Origin: Streptomyces griseus
Lineage (GTDB): Bacteria; Actinomycetota; Actinomycetes; Streptomycetales; Streptomycetaceae
Length of the DNA: 64,000 nt
Assembly: GCF_001715295.1 (NCBI RefSeq)
Contig: NZ_MDKB01000006.1
Location: 178,562-242,561, forward strand
Direction of reading: 5' to 3'
The position numbers and the translations under genes are program-made. The notes beneath the pieces are model-generated. The model made no database searches. It was given only the letters and a program-made list of their open reading frames with translations, and had not been told where the DNA came from. Of this stretch, positions 40,935 to 50,402 are shown piece by piece. Each line of letters begins with the position of its first letter. Positions within the stretch are counted from its first letter, which is position 1.

Positions 40935-43718
40935 TCAGTTGATCCGCGTCAGCTTGTCGCCGAAGGTCGGGTCGGAGAGTGCGCCGTCGAGCACCACCGG
41001 GACCTTCACCTGACTGGCTCCCTCACCGACCGTCATGGTGCCGACGCGGGTGCCGGCGGCTGCCGCATTCGGGATCGTCCTGCCGTCGTCGGTCAGTTCG
41101 AGCTCGACCGTGAGACCCGGCCACCCGACCGCCTTCACGTCCTCGGCCGCGACCACGTCCGTGGTGTGGCCGAAGCCGTCGTCGACGGTACCGACGACCT
41201 GCCCCTTCTTCACGATCGCCCGGCTCTCCAGCAGCCCCTGCGTGGCGACCATGACCTCCTTGCTCACCGCGTTGACCGTGTCGATGATCGGCGGCTTGTG
41301 CTGCCCGAGCACCGCGCCGACGATCAGCTGGTCGGTGTCGCCGACCATCTTGTGCGCGGCGAAGAGCAGGTTGCCGCCGGCCTTGGTCGTGGTGCCGGTC
41401 TTGATGCCGAGGGCGCCGTCGTACGGGACGAGGGTGTTGTAGTTGCGCCACTGCTTCCCGGACGGGTCCGTCCACGAGGACAGCTTGGTGATCTCCATCA
41501 GCGCGGGGATCTCGACGAGCTTCTGGCCCAGCTTCACCTGGTCCTCGGCCGTGCTGACCGTCGTCGCGTCGAGGCCGGACGGGTCGGTGTACGTGGTGTT
41601 CTTCATGCCGAGTTCCTCGGCGGTGTCGTTCATCTTCGCGACGAACGCCTTCTCCGAACCGGCTTCCCAGCGGGCCAGCAGCCTCGCGATGTTGTTCGCG
41701 GAGGGGATCATGACGGCGGCGATGGCCTCCTGCTCGGTGAGGGTGTCACCGGCCTTCACCGTGTCGAGCGTGGACTCGCCGACGGAGCTCAGTCCGCCCT
41801 CCTGCTCCGCCTTGGCGTCGACCGGGATGTCCGCCCCGTCCTCGCCCTTCTTCATGGGATGGCTCTTGAGCACGAGGTAGGCCGTCATCGCCTTGGCGAC
41901 GCTGCCGATCGGCACCGGCTTCTGCTCGCCGAACGAGTCGACCGTGCCGAGGCCCGTGGCCGCCATGTAGCCCTGGCCCTCGTCGGGCCACGGCAGCGTG
42001 GGCTTGGCCCCCTCGAAGGCGTACGACGACTTCGCGGTGAGCGAGAGCACGGGTTCCGGAAGCGGCCGGACGGCCTGCGCGATCGCAAAGATGACCAGCA
42101 CGAGCAGGACCAGGGGCGTCCAGATCTTGACCCGCCGCACCGCCGTACGGACCGGAGTCTCCGGGGGCGGCGGTGTGTTGGTCAGCTCGGCGAGCAGGTC
42201 GAGGGGCGGCTTGGGCGGCATGGGCTGCTGCCTGGTCCGCTCGGCCTCGGTGAGCCCGGCCGCCGGTCCTGCCGGGGTGCCGGGCCCGGCGGTGAGGTCC
42301 GGGGTGGCCGGGGGCAGGCCCGATCCCGGCCGGCGGGGCGCGGGGGCCGGTTTCGCGTCGTCCGAACGCAGCGGTACGAACGTACTCGTCCGCTCCGCGG
42401 GAGCCTCGGGGGCCGGCTCGGACTTCTCGCCCTGGGAGACGGGGAGTTTCAGCGCGGTCGTCGGCTGGTCGACCCGCTCCGTACGCAGCGCCTTGAAGAC
42501 GGCCGTCGGCTGATCGATACCTCGCTCGTCCCCGGCGGACCCGGCCGGCTCCTCGGCCCCAGGAGCGTCCTCCGCCTCGGGCTTCGCCTGCTGCTCGGGC
42601 TTCGCCTGCCCCCCGGGCTTCGCCTCGGGCTTCGTCTTCGCCCCGGTACCGGCCTCGGTCCCGGTCCTCGCCGCGGCACCGGCCTCGACGGCGGCCTCAC
42701 CGCGGGTCTTCGGCACCCGGGCGGCGCCGGCGGCCTTCGGGCCCTCGGCCTTCGCGTCGCTCTTCGGGCTCTCCGCCGCGTCCGGACGCGCTGCGGAGTC
42801 CTCCGCGTCCGCCCGGTCGGCGTCCTCGTCCGTGGCCGTGGCGGCCTGCGGCGCGGCGGCGTCCTTGCCGTCGTCCTCCGCGACCCAGGCGGCCACGGCG
42901 GCACGCAGCCGGGCATCGGTCGGCGCGGTCGACGTGCCCGTCCCGACGCCGGTGTCATCCCCGGAGCCGGCCTCGGACACGGGCTCGGTCCGGGTGTCCG
43001 TCGCGGAGCCCGGAGCGGTCCGGGCGTCGTCCGCCGCGGTCTCCGCGTCCGGCTTCCCACCGGGCACGGAACCTGCAACGGGCTCGGGCTCGGGTTCGGA
43101 GCCCGCCGTACGCTCCGACCCGGGCCCGGAAACGGGCCCGGGCTTCCCGGCCGGCGCGCTGTCCACCGGAGCGCCGTCCACCGCCGGCTCCGCGGAACGG
43201 GATGCGCTCGTGCCCGACTCCGCGTCGTCCGCACCACCGTCCGCGCGCTCGCCACCGTCCGCGCGCTCGCCACCGTCCGCGCGCTCGTCGACGTCCGGCC
43301 CCTTCGCCCCGGAAGCGTCGCCGGACGCCCCGGATGCGGCAGCAGGCGCCCCGGAGGCGTCCGCCGAAGCCTCGGAGGCATCCGCGGGCACCCCGTCCTC
43401 CGTACGGCCCGCGGAGGAGCCCTTGCGGGCCTCCACGCCGTCCGCGGTGTCGGCCGCAGGACGCGAGGCGCTCTCCGCTCCGCTCTCCCCGGCCACCCCG
43501 CCGTCCGGAGTGTCGCCCGCGGCGTCCGCGGGATGCGGCGTGCGGAAGACCGCCGTCGCCGTATCCGTCGCGGTGTCCGGCGTCCTGCCCGTCGTACTCC
43601 CGCTCCCGCTGTCCGCAGCGGTGGCCGGTTCGCGGAACACGGCGAAACGCGGATCGCGTTCCTCAGCCGTCCCCGACGACTTCCGCTGCTCCGACCTGTC
43701 GGGGGACTCGCCCGCCAC
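40935..43718 (-). CDS. D-alanyl-D-alanine carboxypeptidase with long disordered tail
   Basis: 927 residues. Residues 1 to about 525 are low complexity, rich in Ala, Glu, Asp, Pro and Ser, with short repeats (ERADGG three times, around 43236-43290) and FAVFREPA / TAVFRTPHP / TAVFKALRTE motifs. A single membrane segment lies at about 530-550 (WTPLVLLVLVIFAIAQAV). Outside the membrane is a peptidase S11 (PBP5-type) domain with SVAK (Ser606, Lys609), SANN and KTGTT motifs, all catalytic residues present. Trims peptidoglycan pentapeptides. Chosen start GTG 43718 with AAGGAGG five bases upstream; other starts lie up to 45 codons further out. Confidence 0.9.
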   Translation of the reverse strand: MAGESPDRSEQRKSSGTAEERDPRFAVFREPATAADSGSGSTTGRTPDTATDTATAVFRTPHPADAAGDTPDGGVAGESGAESASRPAADTADGVEARKGSSAGRTEDGVPADASEASADASGAPAAASGASGDASGAKGPDVDERADGGERADGGERADGGADDAESGTSASRSAEPAVDGAPVDSAPAGKPGPVSGPGSERTAGSEPEPEPVAGSVPGGKPDAETAADDARTAPGSATDTRTEPVSEAGSGDDTGVGTGTSTAPTDARLRAAVAAWVAEDDGKDAAAPQAATATDEDADRADAEDSAARPDAAESPKSDAKAEGPKAAGAARVPKTRGEAAVEAGAAARTGTEAGTGAKTKPEAKPGGQAKPEQQAKPEAEDAPGAEEPAGSAGDERGIDQPTAVFKALRTERVDQPTTALKLPVSQGEKSEPAPEAPAERTSTFVPLRSDDAKPAPAPRRPGSGLPPATPDLTAGPGTPAGPAAGLTEAERTRQQPMPPKPPLDLLAELTNTPPPPETPVRTAVRRVKIWTPLVLLVLVIFAIAQAVRPLPEPVLSLTAKSSYAFEGAKPTLPWPDEGQGYMAATGLGTVDSFGEQKPVPIGSVAKAMTAYLVLKSHPMKKGEDGADIPVDAKAEQEGGLSSVGESTLDTVKAGDTLTEQEAIAAVMIPSANNIARLLARWEAGSEKAFVAKMNDTAEELGMKNTTYTDPSGLDATTVSTAEDQVKLGQKLVEIPALMEITKLSSWTDPSGKQWRNYNTLVPYDGALGIKTGTTTKAGGNLLFAAHKMVGDTDQLIVGAVLGQHKPPIIDTVNAVSKEVMVATQGLLESRAIVKKGQVVGTVDDGFGHTTDVVAAEDVKAVGWPGLTVELELTDDGRTIPNAAAAGTRVGTMTVGEGASQVKVPVVLDGALSDPTFGDKLTRIN

Positions 43719-43912
43719 CGATGCCTCCTTCATGCGCCGCGGGGACATGCCCGCACTGTCCGAACCATCTACCAGTGTCCTGTGTGAACCCTTGGCCGGG
43801 CTGCTAGACGAGAACGACATACCTAACGGTTCCCTCACAAAGCACCCAGGCACTCTCGACAGACCAATGTGAGAGGGGTCACCCTGTCACTCATCCACGC
43901 GGGGAGGCATGG

Positions 43913-44632
43913 ATGGGCAGGAGCCGCAGAACAATTCCGGAGGAGCTTCTGCTGCTCGCTCTGGACCCGACCACGGGTACCACAGCGCAGCCGCAGTCGC
44001 TCGACCTCGGCCTGGCCGGGGCACAGCTAGTGGAGCTGGCTCTGGCAGGACGGATAGCCCCTGACGGGGATCGTATCGCCGTGGTGATGCCACGGCCGAC
44101 AGGAGATCCGACTCTGGACTCCGCACTGGAACTGCTGCGCCGTCGCGGCAGCCCGGTTCGGGCCGTCCACTGGATCGGCGGGCCCCGACTGGGACTTCGC
44201 CAGATCTACCTCGCCCATCTGGAGCGGTGCGGCATGGTGCATGCCGTGGCGGGCCAGATGTGCGGAGTGCTGCCGACGACTCGCTACCAGGCGACGGACA
44301 CGGCGATCAGCCGGGACATCAGAGCCCGGCTGGACAGTGCGATCCGCACCGGCGTACCGCCGGACCCGCGGACCGCGGCGCTCGCCGCACTGGCCCACGC
44401 GGTCGGACTCGGCAAGCACCTGTACCCCGGCAACGAGGGGCGTTCATCGCGCTCCCGGCTCCGGGATCTGATCAGGCACGACCCGATGGGCGGCCTCGTG
44501 GCACATGCCGTGATGGACGTCCAGAACGGTGTGGCCGTCCAGCCGCGCCGTAACCAGCAGACGGCAGGCGTGCCGTTGCAGCCGCAACCTCAGTCGCGTC
44601 GCGGCAGCATGGCGCACACCTCCGTCCACTGA
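43913..44632 (+). CDS. GPP34 (Golgi phosphoprotein 3)-like domain protein
   Basis: 239 residues. IPEELLLLALDPTTGTT and the following GLAGAQLVELALAGRIA match the start of the GPP34 fold, which in eukaryotes binds PI4P on Golgi membranes. Bacterial members are common in actinomycetes and have no firm function. The body is helical and soluble (RDIRARLDSAIRTG, LAALAHAVGLGKHL); the C-terminal 30 residues are Gln/Pro/Arg-rich and likely disordered. ATG 43913 follows GGGGAGG. Divergent from the D,D-carboxypeptidase gene. Confidence 0.82.
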   Translation: MGRSRRTIPEELLLLALDPTTGTTAQPQSLDLGLAGAQLVELALAGRIAPDGDRIAVVMPRPTGDPTLDSALELLRRRGSPVRAVHWIGGPRLGLRQIYLAHLERCGMVHAVAGQMCGVLPTTRYQATDTAISRDIRARLDSAIRTGVPPDPRTAALAALAHAVGLGKHLYPGNEGRSSRSRLRDLIRHDPMGGLVAHAVMDVQNGVAVQPRRNQQTAGVPLQPQPQSRRGSMAHTSVH

Positions 44633-44849
44633 CCGCGCGCACCCCTGCGCGGAACACCGCACACCGCCGCACCGACGTCCCCATGACCCGGTTCGGGAGC
44701 CGCACCACGCGCGGGGCAGCCGGATCCACCGACTGCCCCGCGCGCTTGCGTGTGGCCGTTTCCCAGCGCGCCCGGGGCAAGGGGTGGCAATCTGCTGAGC
44801 AGTAGATACGCACAGCTACCACAGCTGCATAGCCGGAGGTGCCGTTTCC

Positions 44850-45707
44850 GTGCCGACCAACGTCAACCCCACCGTCCGACGACGCCGGCTGGGCCAGGAA
44901 CTGCGCCGCCTGCGCGAGATCAAGGGCATGACGGCGGAGGAGGTGGCGGAGCGCCTGCTGGTCTCCCAGTCGAAGATCAGCCGCCTGGAGAACGGCCGGC
45001 GGTCCATCAGCCAGCGCGACGTCCGCGATCTGTGCGGGGTGTACGAGGTCGAGGACCACCGGATCGTCGACTCGCTCATGCAGATGGCGAAGGACTCCCG
45101 CCAGCAGGGCTGGTGGCACGCCTTCGGGGACATCCCGTACAGCGTCTACATCGGACTGGAGACGGACGCGGAGTCCCTGCGCGTGTACGAGCCCCAGATG
45201 GTTCCGGGCCTGCTCCAGACGCGGAGTTACGCGGAGGCGCTGATCACCGGCGCACTGCCGGAGGCGCCGCCGTCCGAGATCGAGAAGCGCGTCAACGTCC
45301 GGGCACGCCGCCAGGACCGCGTCAACGCACCCGACCACCCCCTGCGGCTGTGGGCCGTCATCGACGAGTCCGCCCTGCGCCGGCTGGTCGGCGGCAAGCA
45401 GGTCATGCGCGAACAGCTCGAGCACCTCGTCGAGCAGTCGCTGCTGCCCCACGTGACCGTGCAGGTACTGCCGTTCGAGATGGGCGCGCACCCGGGCATC
45501 AACGGCCAGTACGCGGTCCTCGAGTTCCCCGACGCCGCGGATTCCAGCGTGGTGTACATCGAGGGCGTCACCAGCGACCTCTATCTCGAGAAGGCGAACG
45601 ACGTGCAGCGGTACAGCGTCATGTACGAGCATCTCCGGGCGCAGGCACTGAACGCGGACCAGACCCGTCTCTTCATCGGTGAGATCGCCAAGAGCTACAC
45701 ACGGTGA
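44850..45707 (+). CDS. XRE-family regulator with DUF5753 domain (WhiJ-like)
   Basis: 285 residues. The N-terminal HTH is LGQELRRLREIKGMTAEEVAERLLVSQSKISRLENGRRSISQRDVRDLC (about residues 14-62), followed by the DUF5753 domain (YIGLETDAESLRVYEPQMVPGLLQTRSYAEAL, then LPFEMGAHPGINGQYAVLEFPD...VVYIEGVTSDLYLE). This is the WhiJ/AbaA-OrfA type in Streptomyces, normally paired with a small DUF397 protein and involved in development or antibiotic control. GTG 44850 (VPTNVNP) follows GGAGG. The DUF397 partner lies 340 bp downstream. Confidence 0.92.
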   Translation: MPTNVNPTVRRRRLGQELRRLREIKGMTAEEVAERLLVSQSKISRLENGRRSISQRDVRDLCGVYEVEDHRIVDSLMQMAKDSRQQGWWHAFGDIPYSVYIGLETDAESLRVYEPQMVPGLLQTRSYAEALITGALPEAPPSEIEKRVNVRARRQDRVNAPDHPLRLWAVIDESALRRLVGGKQVMREQLEHLVEQSLLPHVTVQVLPFEMGAHPGINGQYAVLEFPDAADSSVVYIEGVTSDLYLEKANDVQRYSVMYEHLRAQALNADQTRLFIGEIAKSYTR

Positions 45708-46046
45708 GACGTCCGCCGGGGAGCCCCGGAACATCGATGCGGGAGCAGCCGGGGCAGCGCCCGTGCAGCAGGGGGCAGTACACCCGGACGGCCGCCGGAC
45801 GCCCGGGGTGACCGCCACAGGAAGTACGGGTTCGGAAAGGGGTACTTCTGCGCGCTTTGCCGTGATGTCAGCAATGCGGGGCAGGAAGATACACCGTCAC
45901 CATCTCGGGACGGAAGAGGCCCATGGGATATGCCATCCGGTCGAGTGAACGACGCACCCACGCTGTGAGGTTGGCGAGTAGCGTCGATCACGCCGACGGG
46001 AACGAGGTTGGCGCCGATCCACACACCTCTCTGAACCGGAGTGAAC
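45708..46046. promoter_or_regulatory. gap between XRE and DUF397 genes with repeats
   Basis: 339 bp without a gene. A hairpin GAAGTAC...GTACTTC lies at about 45822-45849. The decamer GAGGTTGGCG occurs at 45967-45976 and 46004-46013 (37 bp apart), 34 bp and 71 bp ahead of the DUF397 ATG, possibly binding sites of the XRE protein. A TAGCGT box follows the first copy. Confidence 0.5.
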
Positions 46047-46253
46047 ATGGCTATTCTTCAGGGCGCGACGGATAACTGGACGAAGTCGTCGTACTCCGGC
46101 GGCAACGGGGCGTGCGTCGAGGTCAAGTCCCCCGTCACGCAGGCCATCGCCGTACGCGACTCGAAGGCCCCCGAAGGCCCTTCGCTCACCTTCGTACCCG
46201 GGGCGTGGAACGCTTTCGTGCGGGATGTGGCAACGGGCACCGCCACGGCCTGA
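46047..46253 (+). CDS. DUF397 protein
   Basis: 68 residues. WTKSSYSGGNGACVEVKSPVTQAIAVRDSKAPEGPSLTFVPGAWNAFV is the complete DUF397 domain, as in BldB-neighbour and WhiJ-partner proteins. Such proteins are thought to antagonise the paired XRE regulator. ATG 46047 with GGAG five bases upstream; a GTG two codons earlier exists. Ends before a strong hairpin at 46445. Confidence 0.9.
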   Translation: MAILQGATDNWTKSSYSGGNGACVEVKSPVTQAIAVRDSKAPEGPSLTFVPGAWNAFVRDVATGTATA

Positions 46254-46763
46254 CCCACGGACCCCGGCCGCGCACGCCGGCCGCCGCGCACCGCAGCAGG
46301 AGCCCTCTCGACCGGTCCGCCGTCCTGGCCGAGGGGGCCCGGCCCGCCGCGGGATCCAGCAACACGACGTCCGCCCCGCTCACCGGAGGCCGGACAGCAG
46401 TCCGGCATCCCGGACTCCAGTTGCTCAGCTCCCCCCTTGTCCTCGACCGCACGGGACCCGCATCCCGTGCGGTCGTTCTGCGTTCTCGGGCATGTCCTGA
46501 GTTGCTTCCAGCTCTGCACAGCCTGACGAAGTGCCCGCTCATCGTGTGGCCGCGGTCACGTTCACGACAACGCCCACCCAGGTCAAGAAAGCGTAAAATC
46601 GTTCGCCTTGCTGATCTGCGTTCACATCCCTGACCGAGAAAACCTTGACCGGCGGACCGGACAGGCGGTTCAATCCCCACGTCCCGTTCCCGCGCGGGGC
46701 GCCGCTGAACGGCCGTACAGGCGAAGTGCGTTCCCGTTCACAAGGCGGACCCCTGGAGGGGGC
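46254..46763. other. gap before symporter gene with terminator and promoter region
   Basis: 510 bp without a recognised gene. The hairpin at 46445-46474 is listed separately. Further on, AT-rich AAGAAAGCGTAAAATCG (about 46583-46599) includes a TAAAAT box that may be the -10 of the symporter promoter, giving a leader of about 160 bases. Confidence 0.45.
46445..46474 (+). terminator. hairpin terminator
   Basis: GACCGCACGGGA-CCCGCA-TCCCGTGCGGTC: 12 perfect pairs, followed by GTTCTGCGTTCT, which is T-rich for this genome. About 190 bp after DUF397. Confidence 0.85.
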
Positions 46764-48344
46764 ATGAACAGTCTCGACTGGGCCGTGCTCATCGGCTACT
46801 TCGGTGTGATGGTCGCGATCGGACTCTGGTCGCACAGACGCGTGGACGACGTCAGCGACTTCTTCACGGCCGGCGGCAAGATGCCGTGGTGGCTGTCGGG
46901 CATCTCGCACCACATGTCCGGCTACAGCGCGGTGATGTTCACCGGCTACGCCGGTATCGCGTACCAGTACGGCGTCACGTCCTTCGTGACCTGGTCGCTG
47001 CCGATCGCCATCGGCATCGGTATCGGTGCGAAGCTCTTCGCGCCCCGGCTCAACCGGCTGCGCTCGCGGTTGCACGTCGCCTCACCGCTCGAGTACCTGA
47101 AGAACCGCTACAACATCCAGACGCAGCAGGCGCTGGCCTGGTCCGGACTGCTGTTGAAGATCGTGGACGTCGGCGCCAAGTGGGCGGCCATCGCCACGTT
47201 GCTCTCCGTCTTCACGGGCATCACCCTCACCCAGGGCATCTTCATCACGGGCGCCATCACCGCGGTGTACTGCACGGTCGGCGGGCTGTGGGCCGACGCG
47301 CTCACCGAGTTGGGGCAGTTCGTCATCCAGCTCTTCGCGGGCCTCGCCATGTTGTTCATCGCGATGAGCAAACTGGGCGGCTTCAGTTCGCTGTGGACGG
47401 TGTGGGACAAGCTGCCGGAGGGCCACACGAGCCCGACGGCCGGGCCCTACACGGTGACCTTCCTGCTCGCGTACCTCTTCATCAAGACCTTCGAGTACAA
47501 CGGCGGCATGTGGAACCAGGCCCAGCGCTACATGGCAACGGACTCCCCGCGCTCCGCCACCCGTTCGGCGCGGCTCTCCGCCCTTCTGTGGCTGGTCTGG
47601 CCGACGGTCCTCTTCTTCCCGATGTGGGTCGCCCCCCTGCTCGTCGAGGCGAAGAAGCCGGACGCCTCGGACAGTTACGCGCTGATGACCGAGCAGCTGC
47701 TGCCGCACGGTCTGCTGGGTCTGGTCGTCGTCGGCTTCTTCTCGCACACGATGGCCATGTGCTCCTCCGACGCCAACGCGATCTCGGCCGTCTTCACCCG
47801 GGACATCGCCCCGGTCTTCTCCAAGACGGCCCGCACCTGGAGCAACCGCAGCGGTCTGCTGGCCGCACGGCTGTCCACGCTCGCCTTCCTCGGGCTGTCG
47901 ATGGCGCTGGCGACCCAGATCAACTCACCGACGTTCAAGGACATCATCTCGGTCGTCATCAAGTGGGTGGCCGGTCTGATGGGGCCCATCGCGATCCCGT
48001 TCATGCTGGGCCTGCTGCGCAGGTTCCGCAGGTCGGGGCCGACGGCTGCGCTCACCAGCTGGGCGGCCGGCCTGCTCGCCTTCTACTTCACCAACTACGA
48101 CTTCGACGGTTCGGTGAAGACGGACGTGGCCCTGCAGTACCAGGTGGCGCTGCCCCTGGCGATCTCCCTGGTGCTGTACATCGTGATCGGTTACATCAAG
48201 CCGGAGGACACCCCGGAGCGGGACGCGCTCATCGAGAGGATCAACTCGGACGACGGCAGTCCTGTGGGGGCGGCCACCGCCGCGGTCCCGGCGCAGCAGA
48301 CGGGCCCGGAGGGCACGGTGGTTCCCGAGGGGGCCAAGGACTGA
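46764..48344 (+). CDS. sodium:solute symporter
   Basis: 526 residues, about 13-14 membrane helices, SSS/SLC5 family. Signatures are DWAVLIGYFGVMVAIGLWSHRRVDDVSDFFTAGGKMPWWLSGISHHMSGYSA at the N-terminus and SPLEYLKNRYN and GLWADALTELGQFVIQLFAGL later. It resembles the SSS members of sugar or inositol type, but the substrate cannot be fixed. The last 40 residues are polar. ATG 46764 has GGAGGGGG upstream. Stands alone. Confidence 0.9.
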   Translation: MNSLDWAVLIGYFGVMVAIGLWSHRRVDDVSDFFTAGGKMPWWLSGISHHMSGYSAVMFTGYAGIAYQYGVTSFVTWSLPIAIGIGIGAKLFAPRLNRLRSRLHVASPLEYLKNRYNIQTQQALAWSGLLLKIVDVGAKWAAIATLLSVFTGITLTQGIFITGAITAVYCTVGGLWADALTELGQFVIQLFAGLAMLFIAMSKLGGFSSLWTVWDKLPEGHTSPTAGPYTVTFLLAYLFIKTFEYNGGMWNQAQRYMATDSPRSATRSARLSALLWLVWPTVLFFPMWVAPLLVEAKKPDASDSYALMTEQLLPHGLLGLVVVGFFSHTMAMCSSDANAISAVFTRDIAPVFSKTARTWSNRSGLLAARLSTLAFLGLSMALATQINSPTFKDIISVVIKWVAGLMGPIAIPFMLGLLRRFRRSGPTAALTSWAAGLLAFYFTNYDFDGSVKTDVALQYQVALPLAISLVLYIVIGYIKPEDTPERDALIERINSDDGSPVGAATAAVPAQQTGPEGTVVPEGAKD

Positions 48345-48543
48345 CCTGCGTGCCGTTCGAGGGACACACGCCGTGCGCCGCGCGAGGGAGTCCGGCGGGC
48401 GCGAGGCAGGCTGGTACGGGGGACTCGGACAGAGGCGGGCGCGACGGTGCCCGCCCCTGTCGGTCCGCCGTCCGTGTCCGTCGGCCGCGCCGCCCTTGTC
48501 CGTCCGCCGCCCGTCCCGGACCGTGAGCCCGGCCCCAGGGCCC

Positions 48544-49668
48544 TCACCCCCGTGGGTAGCGGGCCAGCCAGCCGGGGGCGACCGCGGTCGGGCTGTGCAG
48601 GGCCGGGCCCTGGGTCATCTCCATCGCGAAGTCGTCGGACAGCTCGAGGAGGGTGGAGCGCCCCTCCAGCTCGGCGAGCCACGCGGGGGGCAGCGCCGTC
48701 TCGCCGTGCAGCGCCCCCAGCAGGGTCCCGCATACGGCCCCGGTGGCCGCGGAGGGACCCGAGTGGTTCACGGCGAGCCGGAGGCCGTGCCGTACGTCCT
48801 CCCCGACCAGGGCGCAGTACAGCGCCACGGCCAGGACCTCCTCGGCGGAATCCGTGTCGCCGAGTGCCTCGATGAGCGCGGGCCCGGGAATGCCCTGGCG
48901 TACGGAGCCGAGGGCCTGCCGCAGCGCGTCGGTGACCTGCTCGTTGCCCGGGCGTTCCGCGAGGAGCGCGAGGGTGCGCTGCACCGAACCGTCCAGGCTC
49001 TCGCCGCGTAGGAGCCCGTGCACCAGGAGGGCGAAGGCGCCCGCCGCCAGCTGGGCGGTGGCGTGGCCGTGGGTGTGGGCGGCGCATTCGACGGCCAGCT
49101 GGAGGACGAGCTGAGGATCCCAGCCGACGAGGAGCCCGAAGGGCGCGGAGCGGGTCAGTGCGGCGGAGTCGCGTGCGGCCGGGTTCTTGGGCACGGCGAG
49201 GGTGCCCATCGTGGCGTCACCGAAGCCGACCAGGCATTCCCGGGTGGGGGCCCGCCGGGCGTACAGCCACTCCTCGCAGGCCAGCCAGCCGTTGTCAGCC
49301 CGGCGCTCGTCGGGGCCCCAGGCGCTCTGCGTGGCCGCCCACCGCAGATGGGCGCGGTGCACGTCGGTGGGCGGGTGCCAGGCGCCCGTGTCCCGCCGCA
49401 CCTGGGCCCGTATCAGCCCGTCCACGGTGAACAGGGTGAGCTGGGTGACGGCGGTGACGGACCCGCGCCCGGCGGGGGAGGCGACGAAGTCGGCGACGCC
49501 GTCCACGCCGTGGGCGGCCCGTATCTCCTCCAGGGTGAGCGGGGCGACGCCGGCCCCGAGCGCGTCACCGATGGCGCCGCCGAGCAGGGAGCCGCGTACC
49601 CGGCTGCGGAAGTCCTGTTGCTCGGCACGGCCCCAGACAGCTGTGGATCCTGTGGTCCCTGTGCTCAC
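48544..49668 (-). CDS. ADP-ribosylglycohydrolase-fold protein, probably inactive
   Basis: 374 residues with the overall family layout: RVRGSLLGGAIGDALGAGV at the N-terminus, VTAVTQLTLFTVDGLIRAQVRR, and AVNHSGPSAATGAVCGTLLGAL near residue 320. In active enzymes the second reads T-D-D-T-Q and the third H-S-G-D-S-D-S-T-G, supplying the two-magnesium ligands. Here they are T-A-V-T and S-G-P-S-A-A-T, so all the visible Asp ligands are missing. It may bind ADP-ribose without cutting it. GTG 49668 has AAGGGG five bases upstream. Confidence 0.83.
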   Translation of the reverse strand: MSTGTTGSTAVWGRAEQQDFRSRVRGSLLGGAIGDALGAGVAPLTLEEIRAAHGVDGVADFVASPAGRGSVTAVTQLTLFTVDGLIRAQVRRDTGAWHPPTDVHRAHLRWAATQSAWGPDERRADNGWLACEEWLYARRAPTRECLVGFGDATMGTLAVPKNPAARDSAALTRSAPFGLLVGWDPQLVLQLAVECAAHTHGHATAQLAAGAFALLVHGLLRGESLDGSVQRTLALLAERPGNEQVTDALRQALGSVRQGIPGPALIEALGDTDSAEEVLAVALYCALVGEDVRHGLRLAVNHSGPSAATGAVCGTLLGALHGETALPPAWLAELEGRSTLLELSDDFAMEMTQGPALHSPTAVAPGWLARYPRG

Positions 49669-49928
49669 CGTGCCCCTTCCGTCCGGCCTGCCGTGCACGA
49701 CTGCGCAAGCACTGTAATCGAACGGGAAGGGCCGGATCAGGGCCGGAACAGTATGTACGGACTAGCGTGCGAGAGCACTCCGAACGGCATTCCTCACGGT
49801 TTCCGGACGGGCCTTCCGAGCAGGTGCGGCAGGGATTGCGCACATTCCTCCTCAGGCCGAGGGCCGCCTGGACGGAGCACGACCGCCCGCGCCGGGACCG
49901 CGTCCGCGGCTCCGGCGCGGCACGGTCG

Positions 49929-50402
49929 TCAGCCGAACTGGCCGGGCTGGTAGTCGCCGGCGGGCTGCTGGACGATGACGTTCAGGCGGTTGTAGGCGTT
50001 GATGAGGGCGATGAGGGCCACCAGAGCGGCGAGCTGGTCCTCGTCGTAGTGCTTGGCGGCGGCCGCCCAGGCCTCGTCCGGGACTCCCCCGGCCGCGTCC
50101 GCGATGCGGGTGCCCTGCTCCGTGAGCTCCAGCGCGGCGCGCTCCGCGTCCGTGAACACGGTGGCCTCGCGCCACGCCGCGACGAGGTGGAGGCGCGTCG
50201 AGGTCTCGCCCGCGTGGGCCGCCTCCTTGGTGTGCATATCGGTGCAGAAACCGCAGCCGTTGATCTGGCTGGCGCGGATCTTCACGAGTTCCTGCGTCGC
50301 GGCCGGCAGGGTCGAGCCGCCGACCGCCCTGCCCGCCGCGTTGATGTGCTTCCCGAACTCGGCCGCGAGCCGGTTGCCGAAGAGGTTGATCCGTGCGTCC
50401 AT
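49929..50402 (-). CDS. AhpD/carboxymuconolactone decarboxylase family protein
   Basis: 157 residues, AhpD-like fold. IRASQINGCGFCTDMHTKEA contains the redox CxxC-x3-H motif of AhpD peroxidase-type proteins. Members with this size act as alkylhydroperoxidases or as small helper enzymes of unknown substrate. ATG 50402. Upstream 296 bp without a gene separate it from the FbiC stop. An ECF sigma gene, often linked to this family, is not nearby. Confidence 0.9.
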   Translation of the reverse strand: MDARINLFGNRLAAEFGKHINAAGRAVGGSTLPAATQELVKIRASQINGCGFCTDMHTKEAAHAGETSTRLHLVAAWREATVFTDAERAALELTEQGTRIADAAGGVPDEAWAAAAKHYDEDQLAALVALIALINAYNRLNVIVQQPAGDYQPGQFG

